Source: Clostridia bacterium
GTDB lineage: Bacteria; Bacillota; Clostridia; Christensenellales; CAG-138
Assembly: GCA_030533005.1 (NCBI GenBank)
Contig: JAUNJX010000016.1
Location: forward strand, 1 to 42,525
Length of the DNA: 42,525 bases
Reading direction: 5' to 3'
Position 1 is the stretch's first letter; every line of letters begins with the position of its first letter. Position numbers and translations under genes: made by a program. The notes beneath the pieces are model-generated. The model was given only the letters and a program-made list of their open reading frames with translations. It searched no databases and was not told the DNA's origin. Below are positions 14,153 to 24,332 of the stretch, piece by piece.

Positions 14153-15901
14153 TTAGTCCTCGTAGAGACTGCGCTTGACGTAGGTGGTATGCAGGATCTC
14201 ATGCGCCTTATGGCTGCCCGGCTTCTCCAGATACGAATCGTAGATCTCCTTGACAACGGGATTCTCGTGGGATTTGCGCAGCGTCATCTTCTGATCCTCG
14301 TTATACAGGGCGCTCGCGCGGATGGCGCGCACATCCTTGGTGTTGTAGACATAGCCGGGAACGATGGGCTGTCCGCCGCCGTTTACGCAGCCGCCGGGGC
14401 AGGCCATGATCTCGACAAAGTGATAGTTCGCTTCGCCGCTCTTGATGCGATCCAGCAGCTTAGAGGCGTTCTCCAAACCGGACGCGACCGCCACGCGCAC
14501 CTTGGTGCCCGCCAGATCGTATTCCGCTTCTTTAATGCCCGCGATACCGCGCACGTCGTTGAACTCCAGCTTCTCCAAGGGCTTGCCGGTGACGATCTCC
14601 GCCACGGTACGCAATGCCGCTTCCATCACGCCGCCCGTTGCGCCGAAGATGTGGGCTGCGCCAGAGGCTACGCCAAAGATGGGATCGAAGGTCTCCTCCG
14701 GCAGCTCCTCGAACACGATGCCCGCCACCTTGATCATGGAAGCAAGCTCGCGGGTGGTCAGGGACACATCCACATCGGGATAGCCCGACGCGCTCTGATC
14801 CGGACGACCCACCTCAAACTTCTTGGCCGTACACGGCATGATGCTGACCACATAGATATCCTTGGGGTCAATGCCCATCTTTTCGGCATAATAGGTCTTG
14901 GTGAGCGCGCCGAACATCTGCTGGGGCGATTTGCAGGAGCTTATGTTCTCCACGAACTCGGGATAATAATATTCGCAGAACTTGATCCAGCCCGGGGAGC
15001 AGGAGGTGATCAGCGGGAGCTTGCCGCCGTTTGCGAGGCGCTCCAACAGCTCCGTGCCTTCCTCCATGATGGTAACGTCCGCAGCGGTGTCCACATCGAA
15101 CACGCCGTCAAAGCCCAAGCGATGCAGCGCCGCTGCAAGCTTCCCTTCGACGTTGGTGCCCATGGGCATGCCGAAGCATTCGCCCAGCTGCGCGCGCACG
15201 GAGGGCGCGGGCGCAACGATGACATGCTTCTCGGGATCGGCCAGCGCCGCCCATACCTTTGGGGTGTCGTCCCGCTCGGTCAAGGCGCCGGTGGGGCAAA
15301 CGCGGATGCACTGCCCGCAGTGTACGCAGGAGGTGGAATCCAGCGGCATATCAAAGGGAGAGCCGATATGGGTGTTGAAGCCGCGCTGGATGGGGCCTAT
15401 CACGCCAACATGCTGCACCTTTTCGCACACGGCCACGCAGCGGCGGCAAAGGATGCACTTGCTGTTGTCGCGGATCAGATGCACGGCGGAATCGTCGATA
15501 TCCGGCTCGGTGACGGCATTGGCGAATGCCTTAGTATCCACGCCGTATTCCTGCGCCAGCGCCTGCAGCTCGCAGTTGGTGCTGCGCGTGCAGCTCAGGC
15601 AATCCATGCGATGGTTGCTCAGCGTCAGCTCCAGCGTCTTTTTGCGCGATTCGCGCAGCTTGGGCGTATTGGTCTGTACCTCCATACCCTCGGCTACGGG
15701 GGTGACGCAGGAAGCCATCAGGCCGCGCGCGCCCTTGACCTCAACCAGACACATGCGGCAGGCACCGATGGCGTTGATGTCCTTGAGGAAACACAGCGTC
15801 GGGATGCGAATGCCCGCCTTTACGGCGGCGTCCAGTATGGTGGAGTCTTTATCTGCTTCAACGGGTATGCCGTTGATGGTCAGTTTCACAGTATCAGCCA
15901 T
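14153..15901 (-). CDS. hydA: [FeFe] hydrogenase catalytic subunit (bifurcating/NAD(P)-linked type)
   Basis: A 582-residue catalytic subunit like HndD and HydA. Domains in order: [2Fe-2S] (C37, C48, C51, C65), His-Cys [4Fe-4S] (H97, C101, C104, C110), two [4Fe-4S] (C149/152/155/159 and C192/195/198/202), and the H-cluster domain with TSCSPGW (C301), MPCTAKK (C357) and ACPGGCVNGGG (C501, C505). The first H-cluster motif has Ser where many enzymes have a second Cys; the Cys/Ser alternative is known in the family. It lacks the extra C-terminal [2Fe-2S] domain of Thermotoga HydA. With HydB and HydC it should couple ferredoxin and NADH to H2. ATG at 15901 follows AAAGGACGGG; the frame further upstream lies within hydB. 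Confidence 0.95.
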   Translation of the reverse strand: MADTVKLTINGIPVEADKDSTILDAAVKAGIRIPTLCFLKDINAIGACRMCLVEVKGARGLMASCVTPVAEGMEVQTNTPKLRESRKKTLELTLSNHRMDCLSCTRSTNCELQALAQEYGVDTKAFANAVTEPDIDDSAVHLIRDNSKCILCRRCVAVCEKVQHVGVIGPIQRGFNTHIGSPFDMPLDSTSCVHCGQCIRVCPTGALTERDDTPKVWAALADPEKHVIVAPAPSVRAQLGECFGMPMGTNVEGKLAAALHRLGFDGVFDVDTAADVTIMEEGTELLERLANGGKLPLITSCSPGWIKFCEYYYPEFVENISSCKSPQQMFGALTKTYYAEKMGIDPKDIYVVSIMPCTAKKFEVGRPDQSASGYPDVDVSLTTRELASMIKVAGIVFEELPEETFDPIFGVASGAAHIFGATGGVMEAALRTVAEIVTGKPLEKLEFNDVRGIAGIKEAEYDLAGTKVRVAVASGLENASKLLDRIKSGEANYHFVEIMACPGGCVNGGGQPIVPGYVYNTKDVRAIRASALYNEDQKMTLRKSHENPVVKEIYDSYLEKPGSHKAHEILHTTYVKRSLYED

Positions 15902-15921
15902 GGTTGTAATCCCGTCCTTTC

Positions 15922-17793
<1,872 letters not shown>

Positions 17794-17815
17794 AAGGCAT
17801 GTCTTCCTTTCTCAA

Positions 17816-18301
17816 TCAGTACTTGGCGAGGATTTCCGGTACCTGATCCGGCGTGAGCCGTCCGTAGACTTCACCGTTGATGGTCATGACGGGCGCTAAG
17901 CCGCACGCGCCAAGGCAACGGCACTCATCCAACGAGAACTTGGTATCCGGCGTACATTCGCCGCTGTTGATGCCCAGCTCGTGCTGCAACCGCGCTTCGA
18001 TCTCACCTGAGCCTTTTACATAGCAAGCCGTGCCGAGGCATACGGAGATCTGATACTTGCCCTTGGGATAGAGGGAAAACTGCGCGTAGAACGTCGATAC
18101 GCCATACACTTCGGAAAGGGGCACATTCAGACCCTTGGCCACCATTTCCTGCACCTCAATTGGCAGATACCCGTAGATTTCCTGCGCCTTTTGCAGTGCG
18201 GGCAGCATGGCGCCACGTTCGCTTGCATGCGCCTTCAGGTATGCCTGCAATTCGTCGCGCTGCGCGTCCGTACCGCTGAACGGTACTTTGCTTTTGCTCA
18301 T
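17816..18301 (-). CDS. hydC: NuoE-like [2Fe-2S] subunit of bifurcating hydrogenase
   Basis: A 161-residue thioredoxin-like [2Fe-2S] protein, the usual size for HndA/HydC/NuoE. A helical N-terminal half (ALQKAQEIYGYLPIEVQEMVAKGLNVPLSEVYGVSTFYAQF) leads to the cluster ligands C88, C93, C129 and C133 in the standard Cx4C...Cx3C spacing. It passes electrons within the soluble trimeric hydrogenase. First gene of the operon, with GGAGGAG before ATG at 18301 and a Rex-like site in the leader. Confidence 0.95.
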   Translation of the reverse strand: MSKSKVPFSGTDAQRDELQAYLKAHASERGAMLPALQKAQEIYGYLPIEVQEMVAKGLNVPLSEVYGVSTFYAQFSLYPKGKYQISVCLGTACYVKGSGEIEARLQHELGINSGECTPDTKFSLDECRCLGACGLAPVMTINGEVYGRLTPDQVPEILAKY

Positions 18302-18354
18302 TTTTTGTCTCCTCCTTAGTTTCGTCTTTTTTGTGTGGCTTGTGTGATGGGTGC

Positions 18355-18372
18355 TTGTTAATTTTTAGACAA
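18355..18372 (-). promoter_or_regulatory. Rex-like operator in hydrogenase operon leader
   Basis: TTGTTAA-TTTT-TAGACAA matches the Rex consensus TTGTTAAnnnnTTAACAA in 12 of 14 specified bases: perfect left half, two differences in the right half. It covers about +6 to +23 of the proximal promoter, where a bound NADH-sensing repressor would block transcription. Confidence 0.6.
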
Positions 18373-18383
18373 ATTATGTTATT

Positions 18384-18412
18384 ATTTTACTCCAAAAAGT
18401 TACACGATGCAA
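18384..18412 (-). promoter_or_regulatory. proximal promoter of hydCBA
   Basis: On the reverse strand TTGCAT (18407-18412), 17 bases, TAAAAT (18384-18389). Predicted start near 18377, at the edge of the Rex-like site. Confidence 0.6.
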
Positions 18413-18431
18413 CGCTTTTTGGTCGGGAAAC

Positions 18432-18460
18432 AGTATATTCACATCATTTTGGTCATTCAA
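18432..18460 (-). promoter_or_regulatory. possible distal promoter of hydCBA
   Basis: On the reverse strand TTGAAT (18455-18460), 17 bases, TATACT (18432-18437), about 48 bases upstream of the proximal promoter and just after the HD-protein gene. Confidence 0.5.
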
Positions 18461-18488
18461 ATTATTTATGGATACGTTTATATCGTTT

Positions 18489-18968
18489 TCATTGGCAGCC
18501 TTTTCCAGCAGAGAGCGTGTCGTACAACGCCTGTGTGCGCGCCGCCTCCCGTTCCATCACGGCGGGGTCGGCGCCGCGCAGCGCCGCCGCCATGTAGCGG
18601 GCGGCGATGGTGCAGGGTTCATCCTCCATCACCATCTTATCCGCCAGATACACCAACGCCCGTTCGTCGATATGTGTTTGCATATCCTCCGTCAGATGCA
18701 TGTGATCCCGCACGACGCGCGCAACCTCGGGATATCCCCGCGCCAGGAGAAAATCCGCGCCCGCCGAAGCATGCTGCGGGCGCACGCGCAGCACATCATG
18801 GAGCATAGCGCCGGCAGCCGCCAGATCCTCATCGAAGCCCCAGTCCGAAAACGTCTCGCAAAGAGCGCACGCGCAGCGCATGACCGCCTCGCAATGCTTT
18901 CGCACATGCAGGGGCGTGCCCGCCTCGTTCCAAAGCCGTTCACAGGTTTTTTCATTCGGAATATGCAT
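18489..18968 (-). CDS. HD-domain phosphohydrolase-like protein
   Basis: A 159-residue single-domain protein with HD-superfamily metal ligands: HVRKH near residues 23-27, LHD near 57-59, a His near 66 (PQHAS) and DHMHL near 88-92. HD proteins of this size usually hydrolyse nucleotides or phosphate esters; the substrate is not evident. ATG at 18968 is chosen because GAGG lies five bases upstream; GTG at 18974 would lie too close. It lies upstream of and in the same direction as the hydrogenase operon, but the hydrogenase has its own promoters. Confidence 0.8.
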   Translation of the reverse strand: MHIPNEKTCERLWNEAGTPLHVRKHCEAVMRCACALCETFSDWGFDEDLAAAGAMLHDVLRVRPQHASAGADFLLARGYPEVARVVRDHMHLTEDMQTHIDERALVYLADKMVMEDEPCTIAARYMAAALRGADPAVMEREAARTQALYDTLSAGKGCQ

Positions 18969-19010
18969 GTTCACCTCATAAATATATACAAAATTCGCCT
19001 TCGCGTCCGG

Positions 19011-19039
19011 TTCCCTAACCGCCCCGAATCTGCTAAAAT
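19011..19039 (+). promoter_or_regulatory. promoter of the uridine kinase gene
   Basis: TGCTAAAAT (19031-19039) is an extended -10; TTCCCT lies 17 bases upstream as a weak -35. The leader is about 25 bases and ends in AGGAGG before ATG at 19070. Confidence 0.45.
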
Positions 19040-19069
19040 GAGAAAAAGCACATCACAGGAGGCTCGTTT

Positions 19070-19750
19070 ATGATCATCGTAGGCATATGCGGCGCAAGCG
19101 GCAGCGGCAAGAGCACGCTCGCCAAGGCCATTCGGGATAATCTCACCTGCAACGCCATCATCATAGGGCAGGACTGCTATTACCGCGATCACAGCGAGCT
19201 CCCCTTTGAACAGCGCGTCCACATCAATTACGACGAGCCGGACGTTTTCGATTACGACGAGATGCTCTCTGACATACAGCAGCTTGCAGAGGGCCATCCC
19301 ATCACAAAGAAGGGCTACGATTACGCAAACCACATGCGGGCGGATACGGCTGAGCTGATCGAGCCGCCCGATGTGCTGCTGCTCGAGGGCATACACATCT
19401 TCCATGACAAACGCATGTGTGATCAAATGAGCCTGAAAGTCTATATGCACGTTGACAAGGATATATGCCTGCTGCGCCGCATTAAGCGGGACATCCGCGC
19501 GCGGGGACGCAGCATAGAAAACATCGCGGAGCAATACCTTGCCACGGTCAAGCCCATGTATGAGGAATACATCAGCAAATATATCGACGACGCGGATTTC
19601 GCCATCATGCGCGGCGGCAAAAACCGCATGGCCATCGACGCCATCTGCGCGTATCTTATGACCAAGCTGCTGGCCGAAAAGTATGACAAGGAACAGGAGG
19701 CTGCGGCATCGGAGCCTGATATCAAGTCTTTCTTGGCCGAGGAGGGTTAA
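19070..19750 (+). CDS. udk: uridine kinase-like P-loop nucleoside kinase
   Basis: A 226-residue kinase of the uridine kinase/phosphoribulokinase family, close to the usual Udk length. Walker A GASGSGKST (about 8-16), the IIIGQDCYYRDHSELP segment with the catalytic Asp, FDYDEM (about 64-69), the LLLEGIHIF motif (about 104-112) and the RRIKRDIRARGRS lid are all present. It phosphorylates uridine and cytidine for pyrimidine salvage in the cytoplasm; close paralogues act on other small molecules, so the substrate is probable rather than proven. The acidic C-terminal tail is slightly extended. AGGAGG precedes ATG. Its stop codon overlaps the stop of the convergent LCP gene. Confidence 0.85.
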   Translation: MIIVGICGASGSGKSTLAKAIRDNLTCNAIIIGQDCYYRDHSELPFEQRVHINYDEPDVFDYDEMLSDIQQLAEGHPITKKGYDYANHMRADTAELIEPPDVLLLEGIHIFHDKRMCDQMSLKVYMHVDKDICLLRRIKRDIRARGRSIENIAEQYLATVKPMYEEYISKYIDDADFAIMRGGKNRMAIDAICAYLMTKLLAEKYDKEQEAAASEPDIKSFLAEEG

Positions 19751-20970
19751 GCCGCGGGCGCGCCAAAGCTTGCGTAAAAATCCTCCATCGTCATTTCCAC
19801 ATAGGCTTCCGCCCCCGGATAAAGAACGAAAAAGCTGTCCCCTTGCTGATAATAGGAATAGCTGCCCGGCTGCATCGCGGCCGGGTTTTGCATGGTTTTG
19901 AGATGTTCGCCGTCGATCTCGGGATCGATATTGACGGTTCTTCTATGAAAAACCTCCTTGATGAGCCTGGCAAGCTTTTCCGTTTGCACGCCCAGACAGC
20001 TTCGCTCGTTGATGGTAACACCGGACGCGGGCACAGTATGCGCGTGCAGCTGCGCCATATCCATGCGGCTGCCCAAAAGGGTCAGCGACGCGATCTGCTC
20101 AAAGGAAAGGTCGGTTTGGATATTCGCCTGCACCGATCGATAGATGGCCGGAATGTTGCGAAGCTGATCCGTTTGGCGCATGGTCTCAAACACGCGCGCG
20201 ATCATGCGCTGCTGCCGATCCACCCGCACAAGGTCGGAGGAATCCTTGCGCAGCCTGCAATAATCCAGCACCGCCTGCCCGTCCATATGCTGCAAACCCT
20301 TTTGATAGGCGCGCCCGTTCATCACAAAATCTACGTCCAACGCATACTCCACACCGCCCATGGCGTTGACGACGTCCTTCACCAGCGGCATGTTGACGCA
20401 TACATAATACTGCACAGGCACGTCCATAAGCTTGCTCACCGTCGTGCAGGCATAGGCAAAGCCCTTCTTTTTCGCGCCGCCGCCCCGGGAAAACGCCTCG
20501 TTGATCTTTTCCATGGGTCTTTCGGGGTCGTCAAGCTCGCCTTGGGCGTTGTAGATCTTGACATAGCAATCGCGGGGTATGGAGATCATGGTAACCTCGT
20601 TGGTATCAAAATCCACGGTAACGAGCATCATGGTATCCGTGCGGTAGCTGCCCCAGCTTTCCCGCTCTGCGCTCTCGTCGATGCCCAAGAGCAATATGTT
20701 GGCTCTGGCATGCATAAAATCCGCGTCCGTCCATTGGGACAGGTATTCCTCCACCCCCGGCGTGGGAACGGGCGTGGGCGTGGGCGCTGCGGTGGCCGCG
20801 GGCGCAGCGGGCGCAACGGACGCCGTTTGCACGGGCGTAAGCTGCGGCGTGGGCGCTGCAAAGAGGGTCGCGGGATCGTTGATGCGGCCGTAGAACGCGA
20901 GTGCTGCGACAGCGCCCGCGGCAACCGCTATCACCAACGCCGAAAGCAAAAGCTTCAGCCACAGCTTCAT
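19747..20970 (-). CDS. LCP (LytR-CpsA-Psr) family cell-wall polymer ligase
   Basis: A 407-residue membrane-anchored extracellular protein. One N-terminal helix (about 4-27), then a Pro/Ala/Thr-rich spacer (about 38-72) and the LCP domain (about 90-300). The signature residues are seen in GSYRTDTMMLVTVD, SIPRDCYVKI and DYCRLRKDSSDLVRVDRQQRMI, where Asp and Arg bind the pyrophosphate of the lipid-linked polymer. The family transfers teichoic acids, capsule or glycans from undecaprenyl carrier to peptidoglycan. A C-terminal extension (about 310-407) is not recognised. AAGGGGG lies before ATG. Stop codons of this gene and udk share the palindrome TTAA, leaving no room for a terminator. Confidence 0.9.
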   Translation of the reverse strand: MKLWLKLLLSALVIAVAAGAVAALAFYGRINDPATLFAAPTPQLTPVQTASVAPAAPAATAAPTPTPVPTPGVEEYLSQWTDADFMHARANILLLGIDESAERESWGSYRTDTMMLVTVDFDTNEVTMISIPRDCYVKIYNAQGELDDPERPMEKINEAFSRGGGAKKKGFAYACTTVSKLMDVPVQYYVCVNMPLVKDVVNAMGGVEYALDVDFVMNGRAYQKGLQHMDGQAVLDYCRLRKDSSDLVRVDRQQRMIARVFETMRQTDQLRNIPAIYRSVQANIQTDLSFEQIASLTLLGSRMDMAQLHAHTVPASGVTINERSCLGVQTEKLARLIKEVFHRRTVNIDPEIDGEHLKTMQNPAAMQPGSYSYYQQGDSFFVLYPGAEAYVEMTMEDFYASFGAPAA

Positions 20971-20994
20971 GCCCGCACCCCCTTACAAAACAAA

Positions 20995-21025
20995 ATAGGC
21001 GTTGCACATGTATTGCAACGCCTAT
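20995..21025 (-). terminator. rho-independent terminator of the E2/CAT-like gene
   Basis: ATAGGCGTTGCA and TGCAACGCCTAT form a perfect 12-pair stem with a 7-base loop. On the reverse strand it is followed by TTTTGTTTTG. It lies between the E2/CAT-like stop and the LCP start; read-through could also place the hairpin in the LCP leader. Confidence 0.65.
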
Positions 21026-21071
21026 AGTATACGCGACGGCCGGATTTTATTCTACCCGCCATATGTGAACA

Positions 21072-21923
21072 TTATTCGACGCCCGCCGCCTCGTTGTGCA
21101 CCACCTTGGGCGGACCCACCATAAGCGAAGGATCGGCAAGATAGGCGCGGATGCGGGAAAAGCACAGCGCATAGTAGCTGCCCGAGCAGATGCGCTCGTC
21201 CATCACACAGCCCAGCGGCAGGCAGCGGACATGCTCCACCGTTCCGTTCACGCGCTTGGCGACCTCACGAAGATTGCCCATCGCCACGATCAGGCTCACC
21301 GTGCCGAATTCGTACAGGTGATGATAGATGTGGTTGGTACGGATGCTTGCAAGGTTGGTGATGACAAGGCTTTCGTGGAAGGGGCTGGCATCGATCACGC
21401 TCTTGGGCAGCAGGTTGTGAAGATCCGCCCATTTGAGGATGTTGACGATAAAGCCGCAAAGCGCGGGGAACCGCAGCAGCTTTGCCATGATGTCGTCCGT
21501 CTTGTTGTGGTCGCCCGTTTGGCGGTTTTCCGCCACATACGCGTCGATCTTGCGCTGCACGTCAAAAACGTCGTCCGTAAGCTCCAAAAACATCTTGTTC
21601 ATGGTGCCCTGATCGACGCCCGGCTTCAATACCACCATGCCCACGGTAAACTCCTTGCGGGCATAGATGCGCCGGTTGACGACAAAGCGGTTGAGCGCGG
21701 GATATTCCGCCGTCGCCCGCAAATACGCGCAGATCACCAGCGCCAAATGGCTAAGCGGCGTGCCTTCCCGGCGCTTTTGCCGCAAAAAATCATCCATGGG
21801 CCCCACGGGAATGTCCAGCGTGACCATGTTTTGGGAATCATACCGCTTGTCCATGATGTAAGGTATGATCTCGTACATCGGGTTATTGGCGTTCACGCGC
21901 ACGCCGTCAGCTCTGTTTTTCAT
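21072..21923 (-). CDS. 2-oxoacid dehydrogenase E2/chloramphenicol acetyltransferase-fold protein, atypical active site
   Basis: A 283-residue stand-alone protein with the E2/CAT catalytic fold: no lipoyl or subunit-binding domain. N-terminal ADGVRVNANNPMYEIIPYIM and HLALVICAYLRATAEYPALNRFVVNRRIY are typical, as is TNLASIRTNHIYHHLYEFGTVSLIVAMG. The position of the catalytic DHRxxDG motif reads DERICSG (about residues 246-252), so the general-base His is Glu and the Asp is Ser. It may be a non-catalytic or re-purposed member. ATG at 21923 is chosen; the frame extends to 21989 but that part is the hairpin leader. AGG upstream is at long spacing, so the start is less certain. Confidence 0.7.
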   Translation of the reverse strand: MKNRADGVRVNANNPMYEIIPYIMDKRYDSQNMVTLDIPVGPMDDFLRQKRREGTPLSHLALVICAYLRATAEYPALNRFVVNRRIYARKEFTVGMVVLKPGVDQGTMNKMFLELTDDVFDVQRKIDAYVAENRQTGDHNKTDDIMAKLLRFPALCGFIVNILKWADLHNLLPKSVIDASPFHESLVITNLASIRTNHIYHHLYEFGTVSLIVAMGNLREVAKRVNGTVEHVRCLPLGCVMDERICSGSYYALCFSRIRAYLADPSLMVGPPKVVHNEAAGVE

Positions 21924-21957
21924 AAATGTATAGCCTAATCTCCAATAAAATTGCAAT

Positions 21958-21989
21958 ATGCACGGCGCTTTTGTGAAAAAAGCGTGCAT
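21958..21989 (-). repeat. hairpin in the leader of the E2/CAT-like gene
   Basis: ATGCACG and CGTGCAT (outer) plus CGCTTTT and AAAAGCG (inner) can form a long imperfect stem. With the predicted start near 21994 it would form the very 5' end of the transcript. It may also end read-through from the phosphoesterase gene, although the T-run is poor. Confidence 0.5.
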
Positions 21990-22000
21990 TTAGCGTTTTC

Positions 22001-22009
22001 AGTGTACCA
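22001..22009 (-). promoter_or_regulatory. extended -10 promoter of the E2/CAT-like gene
   Basis: On the reverse strand TGGTACACT, an extended -10, lies just after the phosphoesterase stop codon and before the hairpin. Confidence 0.45.
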
Positions 22010-22026
22010 CACTTTTTCTCGTTTGC

Positions 22027-23037
22027 CTATCGCTTTGTAGCAGCCGCCTGCTTGGACGCAATCCATGGAAGCGGCAGCTCGTATTCCTCGTCCTCCGGTT
22101 CCGCCCTGTACTTTTCGCGCTGGGATTCCGGCGTATCAAAGTAATTGTAGTCGAGCTTGACGGGGCTGTAGGTGTATACCCGCATGATCCCCGCCTGTTC
22201 GTCCATCTGCAAAAGGCGCAGATACCCGTCGCCGCCCTCCTCGCCTATGGCCTGATAGTTGTTGATCATCTCATAGACCAGCCTGTCCGGCTCGCCGTCG
22301 CCGTCGTCCTCCAGCCACACCGCTTTGTAGCCCTGATTATAGCGATGCCCGCAAAGCACCATGTAGATGTTGGGGTTGGTTTTGACCACCTTGTTATAGA
22401 GCACCTGCCCGTCGTTGGAGCGCGTCATATTGGTCTTAAAATAGCTGTGCGTGCACAAGACGCCGATGCGGTCGCTGTACTGTTTAAAGACGCTGTTGAG
22501 CCATTTGATCGCCGTTTCGTCCGGATTATAGCTCATGTACACGAAGATATAGCGCGTGTTGCCCGCATCGATCAGGTCATAATGCCCGCGATTGTTTTGA
22601 TACGACCCGCCGTACCACGGCTTATGCTCATAACGCGCCTGTCCGAAGTATTGCTGATAATACTCGCTTGGCACGCCGTCGTCCAGATCGTGGTTGCCGG
22701 CGCACACGCCGTTGGGGATATGATCGATGATGCGCTGCGCGCCGTCCGCTACCTCCCATTCCTTTTGCCTGTTGTCGTTATGCACCAGATCTCCCGTATG
22801 CACGATGTAGCGCAAATTGAGGCGCGCGCGGGCATTGGTCAAAAACTCCGTCATGACGAAGTAATGATCGGGATAGCTTTCGCTGTAGTGCTGCGTGTCG
22901 CTGATCCACGCGATGGTGTAGACCCCGTTTGGCACCGTAAGCGCACTGTAGGCACGCGCACCGGCCGGAAAGCACAGCAACAGCGCGCAAAGAAGCAGCC
23001 CCTTGCGCGCTAAGAAAAACCGTCGTTCTCGTTTCAT
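22027..23037 (-). CDS. secreted calcineurin-like metallophosphoesterase
   Basis: A 336-residue exported enzyme. The signal peptide (about 1-27, KRERRFFLARKGLLLCALLLCFPAGARA) is followed by the metallophosphoesterase motifs: ISDTQH (about 41-46), HTGDLVHND, CAGNHDLDD, LCTHSYF and LCGHRYNQG, which bind two metals. The C-terminus is acidic (AEPEDEEYELPLP). It hydrolyses a phosphate ester outside the membrane; the substrate is not evident. ATG at 23037 comes two bases after the transpeptidase stop, with GGGGTAAGG as a poor ribosome site, so translation is likely coupled. Last gene of the envelope operon with DUF368 and the L,D-transpeptidase. Confidence 0.85.
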   Translation of the reverse strand: MKRERRFFLARKGLLLCALLLCFPAGARAYSALTVPNGVYTIAWISDTQHYSESYPDHYFVMTEFLTNARARLNLRYIVHTGDLVHNDNRQKEWEVADGAQRIIDHIPNGVCAGNHDLDDGVPSEYYQQYFGQARYEHKPWYGGSYQNNRGHYDLIDAGNTRYIFVYMSYNPDETAIKWLNSVFKQYSDRIGVLCTHSYFKTNMTRSNDGQVLYNKVVKTNPNIYMVLCGHRYNQGYKAVWLEDDGDGEPDRLVYEMINNYQAIGEEGGDGYLRLLQMDEQAGIMRVYTYSPVKLDYNYFDTPESQREKYRAEPEDEEYELPLPWIASKQAAATKR

Positions 23038-23039
23038 CC

Positions 23040-24332
23040 TTACCCCAAACAACTTTCGTGTAAATACCCCGTGACCATGCCGACGCTGCAATAATACCAT
23101 GCGCCCTCGATGCTCATCACATGCAGCGGCGTTGCCGGCGGCAGCGTCGCCACCACCGCAGCCGCAGAGGAGGGCTGTGCCCGCAGATTGACCGAAACAT
23201 CCATGCGCGTCACGGTCTGCGTAGCAGAGGTCGTCGCGGCCGCCCCGTCCTCGCTCACGCCTGTTGCCGCCGCGACGGTGGGTGCGGTCTCCACGATGGG
23301 AAGCTGCGGGTAGGCGACCGTCTCGCTAAGCGCTACATACTTGGTGCGTACATAGCCCGAAACGCCGTTGAAGGAGGCGCTGTACCATCCGGTCTTTGGA
23401 TTTTCATATACCGTCACCGCTGTGCCTTGTGCTAACGTTGCAAGCTTTTCGGAGCCGGTGTCCATCTCCTCATATACATAGGTCTTTTTGGTCGCCGCGT
23501 ACGCCTGCGTCTTTTCTACGGGCGCGTCGGGATAGAACAGCAGGTAGGGGGTCTTGATATAGCCAAGCTTCCCCGCAGTCGTGCGTACCTTGCACCATTC
23601 GGCGCCGATCTGCAGCAGCATCACGTTATCGCCCGCGTTCAGGTTTTGCACGGTGGTATCCTTGGAGGTGGAGAAGCCCGTGCGCAGCGGCGTTTTATTG
23701 TAACGCACGGTGGCGGGCACATCCGGGACGGCCGCCTTGGCGTCCGCGGGCTGCGCATAATCGTCATAGGCGGGAATGCCCGCCTTGATGGCGCTTCTGA
23801 GCGCCTCGTCCAAGGGCTTTACGGAGGTCACCTTGCAGGTGGTTCCCGGCGGGCAGTTGTAGTAGATCCACTGCGCCACATGCGGCAGCACCCGCACGCA
23901 CCCGTGGGATACGGCCTTGCCAAGATTCCGGTAGGCGCTCTTTGACATGGAGGAAAGCTTTTGGGAATCATACATCACGGAATGGATGTACACCCCGCGC
24001 ACCACCTGCGTCCAGTACTGCGCGTACTGCCCGTAGGCGACAAAATAGCCGAAGCGTTCCTTTAAATCCCCGATCTTATAGACGCCAGCGCCCGTCGGCG
24101 TTTCCTCGCCGCCCGTGGTGCAGAGGCTTTGGAGCATCACAGCGCCCGTCGTCGTTTGGTATACGGAAATGATCTGATTGGTCAGATCGATCTCGATCCA
24201 ATAGAGGTTGGGATCGGTATTATCATAATCCACCTTGCTGGTATTGCCCGTAAGCACATGCGCCTGCGCCGTCAGCGGCAAGCTCATCAACGTCAATAGG
24301 GCGATCGCCATGGCGATGATCCTTCGTTTCAT
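23040..24332 (-). CDS. secreted L,D-transpeptidase with C-terminal SH3-like repeats
   Basis: A 430-residue exported enzyme. Signal peptide 1-24 (ends TAQA), then a YkuD domain (about 42-175) with the catalytic motif H117...SHGC with C145. It forms 3-3 peptidoglycan cross-links or attaches proteins. Three SH3_3-like modules follow (about 205-270, 280-345 and 370-428), for example VNLRAQPSSAAAVVATLPPATPLHV in the last, which bind the wall. A Thr/Ala-rich linker precedes the last module. ATG at 24332 has GGAGGAACT upstream and overlaps the DUF368 stop (ATGA); the longer frame to 24614 is inside that gene. Confidence 0.92.
   Translation of the reverse strand: MKRRIIAMAIALLTLMSLPLTAQAHVLTGNTSKVDYDNTDPNLYWIEIDLTNQIISVYQTTTGAVMLQSLCTTGGEETPTGAGVYKIGDLKERFGYFVAYGQYAQYWTQVVRGVYIHSVMYDSQKLSSMSKSAYRNLGKAVSHGCVRVLPHVAQWIYYNCPPGTTCKVTSVKPLDEALRSAIKAGIPAYDDYAQPADAKAAVPDVPATVRYNKTPLRTGFSTSKDTTVQNLNAGDNVMLLQIGAEWCKVRTTAGKLGYIKTPYLLFYPDAPVEKTQAYAATKKTYVYEEMDTGSEKLATLAQGTAVTVYENPKTGWYSASFNGVSGYVRTKYVALSETVAYPQLPIVETAPTVAAATGVSEDGAAATTSATQTVTRMDVSVNLRAQPSSAAAVVATLPPATPLHVMSIEGAWYYCSVGMVTGYLHESCLG

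Noticed and set aside
21924..21989. Longer N-terminus of the E2/CAT-like protein
   Set aside because: The additional codons fall in a hairpin leader right after the promoter and match no family N-terminus.
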